The position numbers and the translations under genes are program-made. DNA of 35,690 nucleotides from Haematobacter genomosp. 1. Its GTDB lineage: Bacteria > Pseudomonadota > Alphaproteobacteria > Rhodobacterales > Rhodobacteraceae. The DNA lies in assembly GCF_002196855.1 (NCBI RefSeq), contig NZ_NIPW01000045.1, positions 1 through 35,690 on the forward strand, given 5' to 3'. Shown one piece after another: positions 9,284-16,646 of this stretch. The notes under the pieces were generated by a model. The model was not told the origin of the DNA. It made no database searches and was given only the letters and a program-made list of their open reading frames with translations. Position 1 is the stretch's first letter. Each line of letters starts with the position of its first letter.

Positions 9284-10234
9284 CTAGCCCAGAACCACCC
9301 GCGCGACAGGGACGGGCAGCGCGGAAACGGTCATGTCGAAAAGCCGCGCTCTCCGGCCTGCGACACGCGCCACCGTTTCGAGGAGGGGGGCCGGGTCCGT
9401 GAGAGGCCGCGGCGGTGCCCGCCCCTCTCCGCCACTCGCGATCAGCGCGTCGAGCCAGCCGGGCGCTGGCACCGCCCCCCGGTAGAGCCGGGCTGCATCG
9501 CCGCCCGGACCCGCAGGAACCGGCGCGCCGCGCCGCTCCATCTCCACCATGTTGCGCCAGAGAAACATTGCCTCCTCCACCGCGCGGAGAGCCGTCTGAC
9601 GGGGCTCCTGTCCGGCGGCGGAACCGATGGTCGGGCGCCCTCCATTCCGGTCCGCCGTCCGCGCGATCGCCACGATATGCTGCGGCCCGGCGGCCATCCA
9701 GAGCGACAGCCGGCGAAGCTGCCCGTCGAGATAGCCGCAATAGGGCATCAGCTCGGACAGTTCCACTTTATGGAATGCGCCACCATCGCCTTCGGCCAGC
9801 CGATCGAGGGCGAGGTGCTCCAGCGTCTCGAGACAGGCGCGATCACCGGCATCCCGCAGCCTCTCGCCCGCCGCCGCGCCACGGGAGGTGACACCCCCGC
9901 CCTCCGGCGCGCCAAGCGTCAGCCGGGTGACCGATTCATCCTCCGCCAGGCCCCCGGCCGTGGCCAGCGGTTCAAGGCGGGCGGGCCTCGCGGCGGAATA
10001 TTGCAGCGCGTATCGCTCCGCCCCCTCCATCATCGCCCGGAATGCCGCCTCCGCGCGGGTCGCCCCCGCCCCGGAAGCCACCCGTGCTGCCAATCCCTCC
10101 GGGGGTGCACAGCCTGCGGGCAGCGCCAATGCAACCACCGCCATGTGAAACGGCCAGCCGGACGGCAGAGCGGGAAAATGCGGCACCGAAAGCAAATCGT
10201 CGGAACAGGCGCGAGCGAGAAGTTTTTCCATCAT
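9284..10234 (-). CDS. YcaO-family protein (short form)
   Basis: A 316-residue YcaO-domain protein. YcaO enzymes use ATP to activate peptide backbone amides, making azolines, thioamides or amidines in ribosomal peptides. Visible motifs: the SGAGATRAEA block leading to the MMEGAERY ATP-site motif (about residues 54-75), ERLRDAGDRACLETLEH followed by LALDRL (about 124-146), GQEPRQTALRAVEEA (about 209-222), and the closing strand PVPVARVVLG. Azoline-forming YcaOs usually continue past this strand to a Pro-rich C-terminus; this one stops there, at TAG inside the CTAG flank of the inverted-repeat element. It starts at the first of two adjacent ATGs (10234 or 10231) and is divergent, 86 bp away, from a 132-residue protein with a Cys-rich C-terminus. 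No E1-like, TfuA or dehydrogenase partner is in the window. Confidence 0.8.
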   Translation of the reverse strand: MMEKLLARACSDDLLSVPHFPALPSGWPFHMAVVALALPAGCAPPEGLAARVASGAGATRAEAAFRAMMEGAERYALQYSAARPARLEPLATAGGLAEDESVTRLTLGAPEGGGVTSRGAAAGERLRDAGDRACLETLEHLALDRLAEGDGGAFHKVELSELMPYCGYLDGQLRRLSLWMAAGPQHIVAIARTADRNGGRPTIGSAAGQEPRQTALRAVEEAMFLWRNMVEMERRGAPVPAGPGGDAARLYRGAVPAPGWLDALIASGGEGRAPPRPLTDPAPLLETVARVAGRRARLFDMTVSALPVPVARVVLG

Positions 10235-10242
10235 GCTTCCGG

Positions 10243-10271
10243 TTGCAAACCGCCGATCTTCACTGGATTAT
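10243..10271 (+). promoter_or_regulatory. possible promoter for the 132-residue protein and its regulator
   Basis: TTGCAA (10243-10248), a 17-nt spacer and GATTAT (10266-10271) match 4/6 each. It sits in the 86-bp divergent gap with the YcaO gene, about 50 bp before the ATG at 10321. Confidence 0.35.
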
Positions 10272-10320
10272 CGCGAAGCTGTGATTCAATCCATATGCAT
10301 TGCCCCGGGGAGGGTATGGA

Positions 10321-10719
10321 ATGGCACGTCTCAAACTGAAAACCGGTGAAAGCTACAGATCTGTCGGCACGGCTTTGCTTGAGATGGCCGAGGCCGTTCG
10401 TCGCGACACGCCGGAGCAGCGGTTTTCGCCAGACGGCGGAGTGGAGCTGTCGGAAAGGTTCAAGGCTCTCTTCGACGAACGTTTCGTCGATGGCCCGCCC
10501 ACCCTGCATACGGCCGGGGAGGAAGGCCCGATCGAGGACGGCGTCCGCCTCGTGCTGCATTTCGACCGGACGGTGTCAGAGGGCGGCAAGACGATGCGGA
10601 TCGTCAATGTCGCCGTTCCAGACCTCACCGGCAAGGGCCGGATCGACCGCGACACCGGGTTGTCCGGCATAGCGGAGGAGGCGATCGGCTTCATCGCCAT
10701 CTGCGGCTGCGCAGGGTAG
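10321..10719 (+). CDS. unknown 132-residue protein with C-terminal CGCAG; candidate YcaO substrate
   Basis: I do not recognise a family. The protein starts at ATG 10321, with GGGAGG 7 nt upstream, and begins MARLKLKTGESYRSVG. It is mostly hydrophilic and acidic with predicted helices, has no signal peptide, and ends in a hydrophobic stretch, EEAIGFIAICGCAG. Its only two cysteines are residues 128 and 130, both within the last five positions. A long leader-like body with a short cysteine-bearing tail is what a ribosomal-peptide precursor acted on by YcaO could look like, and the YcaO gene is divergent across 86 bp. The alternative is a small metal-binding or redox protein using the CxC pair. 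It is followed after 12 bp by the SARP-type regulator, so the two are probably cotranscribed. Confidence 0.75.
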   Translation: MARLKLKTGESYRSVGTALLEMAEAVRRDTPEQRFSPDGGVELSERFKALFDERFVDGPPTLHTAGEEGPIEDGVRLVLHFDRTVSEGGKTMRIVNVAVPDLTGKGRIDRDTGLSGIAEEAIGFIAICGCAG

Positions 10720-10731
10720 AGCGCCGCCCGG

Positions 10732-12405
10732 ATGACGCCCGCGACGCACACTCCCGGCCGCCCCCGCGGTATCGCCGTCGGGATGGCTGGCATCAGCGTC
10801 TTTGGCGCCTTCCGGTTGACTGCGCCTGATGGACGGGACGCAACCCCGCCGGGGAAAAGGGCCAAGGCGCTTCTGGCGATGCTGGCGCTTGCCCCCGGAG
10901 GACGACGGACCCGTGGCTGGTTGCAGGATCGTCTGTGGAGCGACCGCGACCCGGCGAAGGGGCGCGCCAGTCTGCGGCAGGAGTTGAGCGCGCTCCGCCA
11001 TCACCTGTCCCGGCACGGGCTGGAGATCATCTCCACCCCTGGCGACGATGTCGTCCTTCATCTGGAGGCGCTGCGGGTGGATGCCTTCGTCTCTGTTCCC
11101 GCGGCGCATCTCGACCTGCTCGAAGGGATGGATCTCCCCGACCCGGAGTTCGAGACATGGTTGAGCGAGGAGCGGGCGCACTGGTACGGCAAGCTCGACG
11201 GGCCTGCCGTGCTGACCGCCCCGCCACAGGCGGTGCCTCAGGGGCCGGAACCGCCGCAGCTGGCCGCGCGGACGCTGTTTCCGCATCTTGCCATCGAACC
11301 GTTCGCCGTGATCGGCGCGGATGCACAACTCGCCTATCTTGCCAGCGGCCTGCACGAGGAACTGTCCACCGTCATCGGGGCCGTGGTGGGAACCTACCGG
11401 ATCATCGACCCAAGCCTTGCTGGGGATGACGTGGACTATCTCCTTCAGGGCAGCTTGCGCATGGAGGGGGAGCGTATCCGCCTCAACGCGCGCATCGTGG
11501 CCGCGCGGGGCGGGGCCATCGTCTGGAACGACCGCTTCGACCTTCGCACGCTGGGTTTCGGCGCACAGGAGCGCTTGTCGCGCCGCATCGTGGAAGCGAT
11601 TCAGACGGCCCTGTCGGATGGCCGCTGGGCGGAATACTGGGCGGGGTCCGAAACCGATATCCGCGCCTGGGAGCTTTTTCAGAAAGGCCGGGTGCAGGAA
11701 AACTCCGTCAGCCGGACAGCACTGGCACGGGCGATGGGGTTCTACCGTCAGGCCATCGCCATCGACCCTTCGTTTCTCCAGGCACGGGTATCGTTGGGCT
11801 TTTGTCTGCTCGACGGCCTGCGCCTTGGCTGGCATGACAATCCGCGCGACGCCGAAGAAGGTGTCGCCCGCATCGTGGCCGAGATCTTCGTCCTCTCGCC
11901 AAGCCATCTGCACGGGCGCGCGCTTCACGCCTTCTGGCTCTGCTCGCAGGGGCATTTCGAGGACGCGCTCGCGCGGATGACCGCCGTCGTCGCCGAAGCG
12001 CCGGAAAGCCCGGAAATGCTGTCCTATCTTGCCGCGATCTTTGGCTATTGCGGCGATCTTGCGCATTCCATCGATCTCTATCGCCATGCCCTCACGCTCA
12101 CGCCGCATCCGCCGGTCTGGATCCGCACCAACCTGATCCTCGACTGCCTGATGCTTGAACGGAACGGCGTCGGCCCGCAGATCGACGAGGTGCTGGAAGG
12201 CGATCCCGGCAATATCCGCGCCCATATCTGCAAGGCCGTGCATCTTATCCGGGCCAACAGGATGGCCGAGGCCCGTCAGGTGGCGGAACGGATACGCAGC
12301 CTGCAGCCGGGGTTCACCGCCGAGAGCTGGCGGTCGCGGGCCTTTTTCCGCGACCCTTCCCATCACGACGTCATTGCCGCCGATCTGACCCGCGCCGGGT
12401 TGTAA
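10732..12405 (+). CDS. SARP-type transcriptional regulator with TolB-like and TPR domains
   Basis: A 557-residue cytoplasmic regulator. Residues about 20-95 form a winged-helix OmpR/SARP DNA-binding domain (ISVFGAFRLTAPDGR, then the ARASLRQELSALRHHL-type recognition region). Residues about 180-270 resemble the TolB-N-like domain found in adenylate-cyclase and CadC-type regulators (EPFAVIG...YLASGLHEEL, then YLLQGSLRMEG and the IVWNDRFD end). Residues about 295-540 carry TPR-like helical repeats (SRTALARAMGFYRQAIAIDPSF and similar). No membrane segment is present, unlike CadC. ATG at 10732, 12 bp after the preceding stop, was used; an in-frame ATG at 10783 is possible because no strong ribosome site is visible. 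It probably controls the adjacent gene pair and perhaps the divergent YcaO gene; this is inference from position. Confidence 0.82.
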   Translation: MTPATHTPGRPRGIAVGMAGISVFGAFRLTAPDGRDATPPGKRAKALLAMLALAPGGRRTRGWLQDRLWSDRDPAKGRASLRQELSALRHHLSRHGLEIISTPGDDVVLHLEALRVDAFVSVPAAHLDLLEGMDLPDPEFETWLSEERAHWYGKLDGPAVLTAPPQAVPQGPEPPQLAARTLFPHLAIEPFAVIGADAQLAYLASGLHEELSTVIGAVVGTYRIIDPSLAGDDVDYLLQGSLRMEGERIRLNARIVAARGGAIVWNDRFDLRTLGFGAQERLSRRIVEAIQTALSDGRWAEYWAGSETDIRAWELFQKGRVQENSVSRTALARAMGFYRQAIAIDPSFLQARVSLGFCLLDGLRLGWHDNPRDAEEGVARIVAEIFVLSPSHLHGRALHAFWLCSQGHFEDALARMTAVVAEAPESPEMLSYLAAIFGYCGDLAHSIDLYRHALTLTPHPPVWIRTNLILDCLMLERNGVGPQIDEVLEGDPGNIRAHICKAVHLIRANRMAEARQVAERIRSLQPGFTAESWRSRAFFRDPSHHDVIAADLTRAGL

Positions 12406-12409
12406 AGGC

Positions 12410-13684
12410 TTAGACGGCAAACCGGCGCGCCCGTTCGGTAAGCGCGAGAAAGGTATCCACATCCTCCGCGCTGTGATCGGCCATCGGATGAAGCATCCAG
12501 CGCGCGCCGCCTTGCGGCACGATCGGATATTCCAGAAGGTTGACCACCGCGCCGTGATACAGCACCTCCGCGGTCATCCGTCGCGCCACGGCGGCGGCAC
12601 CGAGCAGGACGGGAATGGCGCTTCCCGGCTCGCCCAGCACATTGTAGCCCTGTTTGGCGAGGCCCTGCCGGAAAGCGCGGCAGTTCCGCAACAGACACCG
12701 CCGCCGCCAGTCTCCCTCCATCCCGTCGATCAGGTCCAGAGCGGCCAGAATCGCCGCCGCCTGAAGCGGTGAAATCGCGCAACTGCTCCAGTGGACGAGG
12801 CTGCCCTGCACGATCGCGGTGCGGAGCGCGGGATGGTTGCAGGCCAGGAAACCGCCATTGGAGGCGAAAGCCCGCGCAAAGGTTCCGCTGACCAGATCGA
12901 CCTCTCCCAGCAACCCCTGCAGCCCCAGCACCCCGCGCCCGCCCGGACCGGTGGAGCCGAGATCGAGCGCCGTATCGACGAGCAGCGTCGCCTCATGCAG
13001 GCGGCACATCTCCTGCAGGGTGACGAGATCCGGGGACTGGCAATCGGCGTAGGACATCGCCTCCATCATCACCAGAATACCGGCATCCGGTTCCTGCGCA
13101 CGGATCTTCTCGAGATGGTCGAGGACCGAGGCCGGGGAGAGGTGATGCGCGAGATGCACCTTGCGGGTCGCGATCTCCGCGAGATCGCGGAGGCCGGGAG
13201 CCGCAAGGCTGTCGAGGATGATATGGTCTCCCGGCTGCACGAGGGTGCGGAACAGCGCATGAAGCGCATCCGCCCCCGTCGGGAACACCAGTGCGTCCCG
13301 CATCGACAGGAAGGTGGCCATCCGCTGCTCCAGCGTGACGACAAGCGATGTCAGACCCATCATTGCCGCGGAACCCGCCGAATGAATGCCGAAGCGCGCC
13401 GCGGCATCCTGCGTCGCCGCCAGCACCTTTGGATGGGTGGAGATGTTCAGCGGGTCGAGCGAGGCGAGATTGACGCCCGAAAGCATCCGTCCCCGGCGGT
13501 CTTGCGCCAGCGCCCGCGCACCGATCCGCACCGTGTTCACCTTGCAGGCCGGATCGAACCCGTCGCGGAGCCGCGTGTCCAGCCAGTCGCACAGCGGCTG
13601 CCACCGCTCCAGCAGGTTGCGGTTGGTTGCGTCGTGAAAATCGCTGGCAATGCCTGTCAGACTGTCGGGCAGGAAGGGCGACAT
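12410..13684 (-). CDS. alpha-oxoamine-synthase-like protein lacking the PLP lysine (probable pseudoenzyme)
   Basis: A 424-residue fold-type-I aminotransferase relative, closest in layout to the alpha-oxoamine synthases (AONS, KBL, ALAS, serine palmitoyltransferase, CqsA). Family landmarks remain: LASLDPLNISTHP early, GSAAMMGLTSLVVTLEQRM, and SGTFARAFASNGGFLAC. Catalytic residues do not. The Schiff-base lysine of the usual TFSKAFG motif is Arg271 (codon CGG at 12872-12874). The DDAH-type cofactor motif is DTAL, keeping the Asp but losing the His. The HASL histidine is replaced in AAPGL. It is therefore unlikely to do PLP chemistry and may be a structural or regulatory partner, as LCB1 is in eukaryotic serine palmitoyltransferase. 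ATG at 13684 is preferred over a TTG at 13738. It ends 4 bp from the convergent regulator gene. Confidence 0.82.
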   Translation of the reverse strand: MSPFLPDSLTGIASDFHDATNRNLLERWQPLCDWLDTRLRDGFDPACKVNTVRIGARALAQDRRGRMLSGVNLASLDPLNISTHPKVLAATQDAAARFGIHSAGSAAMMGLTSLVVTLEQRMATFLSMRDALVFPTGADALHALFRTLVQPGDHIILDSLAAPGLRDLAEIATRKVHLAHHLSPASVLDHLEKIRAQEPDAGILVMMEAMSYADCQSPDLVTLQEMCRLHEATLLVDTALDLGSTGPGGRGVLGLQGLLGEVDLVSGTFARAFASNGGFLACNHPALRTAIVQGSLVHWSSCAISPLQAAAILAALDLIDGMEGDWRRRCLLRNCRAFRQGLAKQGYNVLGEPGSAIPVLLGAAAVARRMTAEVLYHGAVVNLLEYPIVPQGGARWMLHPMADHSAEDVDTFLALTERARRFAV

Positions 13685-13773
13685 GATCTCACTCACCTCA
13701 TGGTCGGGCCCGGGAGGGCGCGAGAGCTGGGCATGCAATTCATTCTACACCTTTTTCCTGGCAACGCGACATC

Positions 13774-14430
13774 TCAACCCGTGAACCGCGCGCGCGTCTC
13801 GATGAAGCGGTCGGCCCGATAGCGGGCGGCATCCGCGGGACCCGCCGCGCCCAGCCCGGCGGTGGAAGGCGCAAGCTCCCCCCGCGCGGCCCATAGCCGG
13901 ACGAGCTGCTCGGAGGCTTCGAAATGCATCGCCTCTTCCATCTGAAAAGCGGCACCCCAGTAGAACATGTGCCGGGCGAAGACGGGGGCGATCTCCAGCA
14001 GGCCGCGCTGAACGCAGTCGTCGCCCCGCGTATCCGCAATGCCGTCGATCTTCAGGTCGATGGCGATCCCCCAGCTATGGTTGGATACGCCCCTGTCCCC
14101 CCGCGCCATCCGGCAGCAGAGCATGGCGGAGGTGGAAAGACGGCGATGCAGGTCGGCGTTGTGGAAAGCCACCTCCTCCATCACGCGGGCAAGCACCTTG
14201 AGCGCCGGACGGAGACCGGTGGCCCGGAACGGCCCGAAATCCGCCGTGGCGATAAGGGACAGGAAAGCCGGGTCGTCCGGCTCCTGCCCATGCTCGGAAA
14301 AGGAACGGCGCGGTGTGCCGATGAGCGCGAAATTGAGATCGTTGCCCGGCGGTCGCAAGCGACCGTTCACAGCAAAGCGATTACCCCCCGCAACACATGA
14401 AAAAGGCACTGGTTCTGAAAAATGTCCCAT
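13774..14430 (-). CDS. M15-family peptidase (VanY/D-Ala-D-Ala carboxypeptidase-like)
   Basis: A predicted zinc peptidase of about 218 residues that would trim peptidoglycan stem peptides. The M15 zinc motif is clear: GVSNHSWGIAIDL gives the His and Asp ligands (SxHxxGxAxD) and EEAMHFE supplies the catalytic Glu and the second His. No confident signal peptide is visible with this start, so its compartment is uncertain. The open frame continues to a GTG at 14475, with ATGs at 14460 and 14430; none has a strong ribosome site, and 14430 is a provisional choice. It lies 89 bp upstream of the alpha-oxoamine-synthase-like gene on the same strand and is divergent from a lysozyme-inhibitor-like gene, which suggests a cell-wall role. 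Confidence 0.75.
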   Translation of the reverse strand: MGHFSEPVPFSCVAGGNRFAVNGRLRPPGNDLNFALIGTPRRSFSEHGQEPDDPAFLSLIATADFGPFRATGLRPALKVLARVMEEVAFHNADLHRRLSTSAMLCCRMARGDRGVSNHSWGIAIDLKIDGIADTRGDDCVQRGLLEIAPVFARHMFYWGAAFQMEEAMHFEASEQLVRLWAARGELAPSTAGLGAAGPADAARYRADRFIETRARFTG

Positions 14431-14583
14431 CGACAAACCACACCGACCCCCCGTCGCCATCAGCGACAGGAACACTTCTGACGCACAGGCGTAAAACCAA
14501 CGTCAAAGATACGGCAATGCGCGGCCCACTGGCCGGGGGGACACCGCATGCTACCTGCCACGAACGACAATATGGAGAGCACC

Positions 14584-14931
14584 ATGCGGAAAATCCTTTG
14601 TGCGGCGGCGCTGTCGCTGATCCTGTCGGCCCCTGCGATGGCGGCAAGCGGCACGACAATCACCCTCCCCGGCGTCAGCGGCACGCAGACGAAGCAGCAG
14701 TACAGCTGCGCGAACGGCACGAAGCGTGTGGTCCAGTATGTCAATGCCGGGCCGAACTCGCTCGCCATCATGACGATAGACGGCGAGCCTTACATTCTGG
14801 TGACTGTCGTTTCCGGTTCCGGCGCACGCTACACCGGGAGCCGTTATCAGTGGTTCACCAAGGGCGACGACGCGGTGTTCAGCGATACGCTGGACGAAAG
14901 CAAACCGTCCGTCTCCTGCACGGCCGAGTGA
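14584..14931 (+). CDS. MliC-type lysozyme inhibitor, periplasmic
   Basis: A 115-residue exported protein. The signal peptide (MRKILCAAALSLILSAPAMA) ends in AMA followed by ASG, and no lipobox is present, so it should be soluble in the periplasm. The mature part matches the MliC/PliC pattern: a first cysteine in QQYSCANGTKRVVQYV, the SGARYTGSRYQWFTKGDDAVF loop region that blocks the lysozyme active site, and a second cysteine in SVSCTAE to pair with the first. ATG at 14584 was chosen because GGAGAG sits just upstream and the signal peptide begins there; the frame opens at 14548. It may protect the wall against C-type lysozyme. The M15 peptidase gene is divergent. Confidence 0.82.
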   Translation: MRKILCAAALSLILSAPAMAASGTTITLPGVSGTQTKQQYSCANGTKRVVQYVNAGPNSLAIMTIDGEPYILVTVVSGSGARYTGSRYQWFTKGDDAVFSDTLDESKPSVSCTAE

Positions 14932-14985
14932 AACGGCGTTCTCCGAAAGGGGTGGAAAACGCATGCCGCCTTGCCTGACTGACGC

Positions 14986-15013
14986 TTGAGAACGCGCGGC
15001 AGGGGAGTATTGT
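14986..15013 (+). promoter_or_regulatory. promoter of the peptide-type ABC importer operon
   Basis: TTGAGA (14986-14991), 16 nt, then TATTGT (15008-15013), matching 5/6 and 4/6. The expected start near 15020 leaves a leader of about 22 nt containing GGAGG before the ATG at 15042. Confidence 0.45.
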
Positions 15014-15041
15014 CGAGCCAGTCCAGTCCCGGAGGCCGAGA

Positions 15042-16640
15042 ATGCCCTTCCTGCCCACCCGCCGCTTCGTGCTTCAGGGCATCGCCCTGCTTCTGGCCTC
15101 CACGGCCCTGCCGCGCCTGTCATGGGCGGCGGGGGGCGGGCGCCTGACGGTCGCGGCGGATTCGGAGCCGAAGAACCTCAACCCGGCCATCGTCGCATCG
15201 AACGGCGTTTTCTTCGTGGCCAGCAAGGTGGTGGAGGCGCTGGCGGAGGCGGATTATTCCGCCCGCGATGGCCTTCGCCCGCTGCTGGCGACCGGCTGGG
15301 AAGGCTCGGACGACGGGCTGACCGTCACCTTCCGGCTCAGGGAAGGGGTGAAATGGCATGACGGCGCGCCCTTCACCTCTGCCGATGTCGCCTTCTCCGC
15401 CATGCAGATCTGGAAGCCGCTCCAGAACCTCGGGCGGTCGGTCTTCGCCAATCTCGCCGCCGTGGACACGCCGGACGCCCATACGGCGGTTTTCCGGTTC
15501 TCGGCACCCACGCCGCTACAGCTTGTCCGCAACGCCCTGCCGGTCGTTTCGAGCGTCGTGCCCAGGCATATCTATGAAAACGGACCGATCCCGGACAATC
15601 CGGCGAACGTGCGGCCCATTGGAACCGGGCCCTTCGTCTTTGCCGATTACCGCCCGGGGCAATACTACCTGCTGAAGAAGAACCCCGATTACTGGGACGA
15701 GGGCAAGCCTCTGCTGGACGAGATCGTGTTCCAGGTGCTGCCCGACCGCGCCTCCGCCGCTGCGGCGCTGGAGGCGGGCGATATCCAGCTCGCCGCCTTC
15801 TCCGCCGTGCCGCTGGCCGATCTTGCGCGGATCGGCAAGGTGCCGGGGCTTCAGGTCTTCACCCGCGGCTACGAGGCGCTGACCTATCAGCTTGTTGTGG
15901 AGATCAACCATCGCCGCAAGGAACTGGCCGATCTGAAGGTCAGGCAGGCCATCGCTCACGCGATCGACAAATCCTTCGTGGTGAACACGATCTTTCTCGG
16001 CTACGCCACCGCCGCCACCGGCCCCGTGCCGCAGAACGCGGCGGAGTTCTATACGCCGGACGTGCCGACTTATGACTTCGATCCGGCGCGGGCGGAAGCG
16101 CTGCTGGACGAAGCGGGCTACCCCAGGGGCGCCAATGGCACCCGGTTCGCCCTGAACCTGCTGCCCGCCCCCTATTTCAACGAAACCCGGCAGTTCGGCG
16201 ACTATCTGCGGCAGGCCTTGGCCGTGGTGGGGATCGACGCGCGGGTGGTGAATAACGATTCCGCCGCGCACCAGAAGGCGGTCTATACCGACCATGCCTT
16301 CGACCTCGCCATCGCGCCGCCGGTGTTCCGCGGGGATCCGGCGATCTCCACCACCATCCTCGTGCGGTCGGGCGTGCCGGACGGCGTGCCCTTCTCCAAC
16401 CAGGGCGGCTATGCGAACCCCTCGCTCGACGCGCTGATCGACAAAGCCGCGGTGACGCTGGACACGGCGGAGCGGGTCGCGCTCTACAAGGATTTCCAGC
16501 GCAAGGTCGCGGCGGACCTGCCGCTCATCAACGTGGCGGAGTGGAGCTTCACCAGCGTCGCGAGCGACCGGCTGGAAAATATCGCCAACAATCCCCGCTG
16601 GGCCGTCTCCGGCTGGGCGGATGCCGCGCTCACGCCCTGA
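15042..16640 (+). CDS. ABC importer substrate-binding protein (peptide/nickel family, SBP_bac_5)
   Basis: A 532-residue periplasmic receptor of the DppA/OppA/NikA family. A twin-arginine-like signal (PTRRFVLQGIALLLASTA, residues 5-22) ends near SWAAGG. Family markers are AADSEPKNLNPAIVASNGVF, TVTFRLREGVKWHDGAPFTS (about residues 94-113) and GTGPFVFADYRPGQYY. It opens a five-gene operon with two permeases and two ATPases. GGAGG lies 6 nt before the ATG. The family binds di- and oligopeptides, nickel chelates, opines or sugars; no feature here decides the ligand. Confidence 0.93.
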   Translation: MPFLPTRRFVLQGIALLLASTALPRLSWAAGGGRLTVAADSEPKNLNPAIVASNGVFFVASKVVEALAEADYSARDGLRPLLATGWEGSDDGLTVTFRLREGVKWHDGAPFTSADVAFSAMQIWKPLQNLGRSVFANLAAVDTPDAHTAVFRFSAPTPLQLVRNALPVVSSVVPRHIYENGPIPDNPANVRPIGTGPFVFADYRPGQYYLLKKNPDYWDEGKPLLDEIVFQVLPDRASAAAALEAGDIQLAAFSAVPLADLARIGKVPGLQVFTRGYEALTYQLVVEINHRRKELADLKVRQAIAHAIDKSFVVNTIFLGYATAATGPVPQNAAEFYTPDVPTYDFDPARAEALLDEAGYPRGANGTRFALNLLPAPYFNETRQFGDYLRQALAVVGIDARVVNNDSAAHQKAVYTDHAFDLAIAPPVFRGDPAISTTILVRSGVPDGVPFSNQGGYANPSLDALIDKAAVTLDTAERVALYKDFQRKVAADLPLINVAEWSFTSVASDRLENIANNPRWAVSGWADAALTP

Positions 16641-16646
16641 CGGCGG

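Noticed and set aside
9133-9287. Truncation of the YcaO gene by the element
   Set aside because: Rejected as the default: a CTAG target would already contain the TAG stop, and restoring the other flank would give an implausible in-frame fusion to the lipid kinase. It stays open only as a check.
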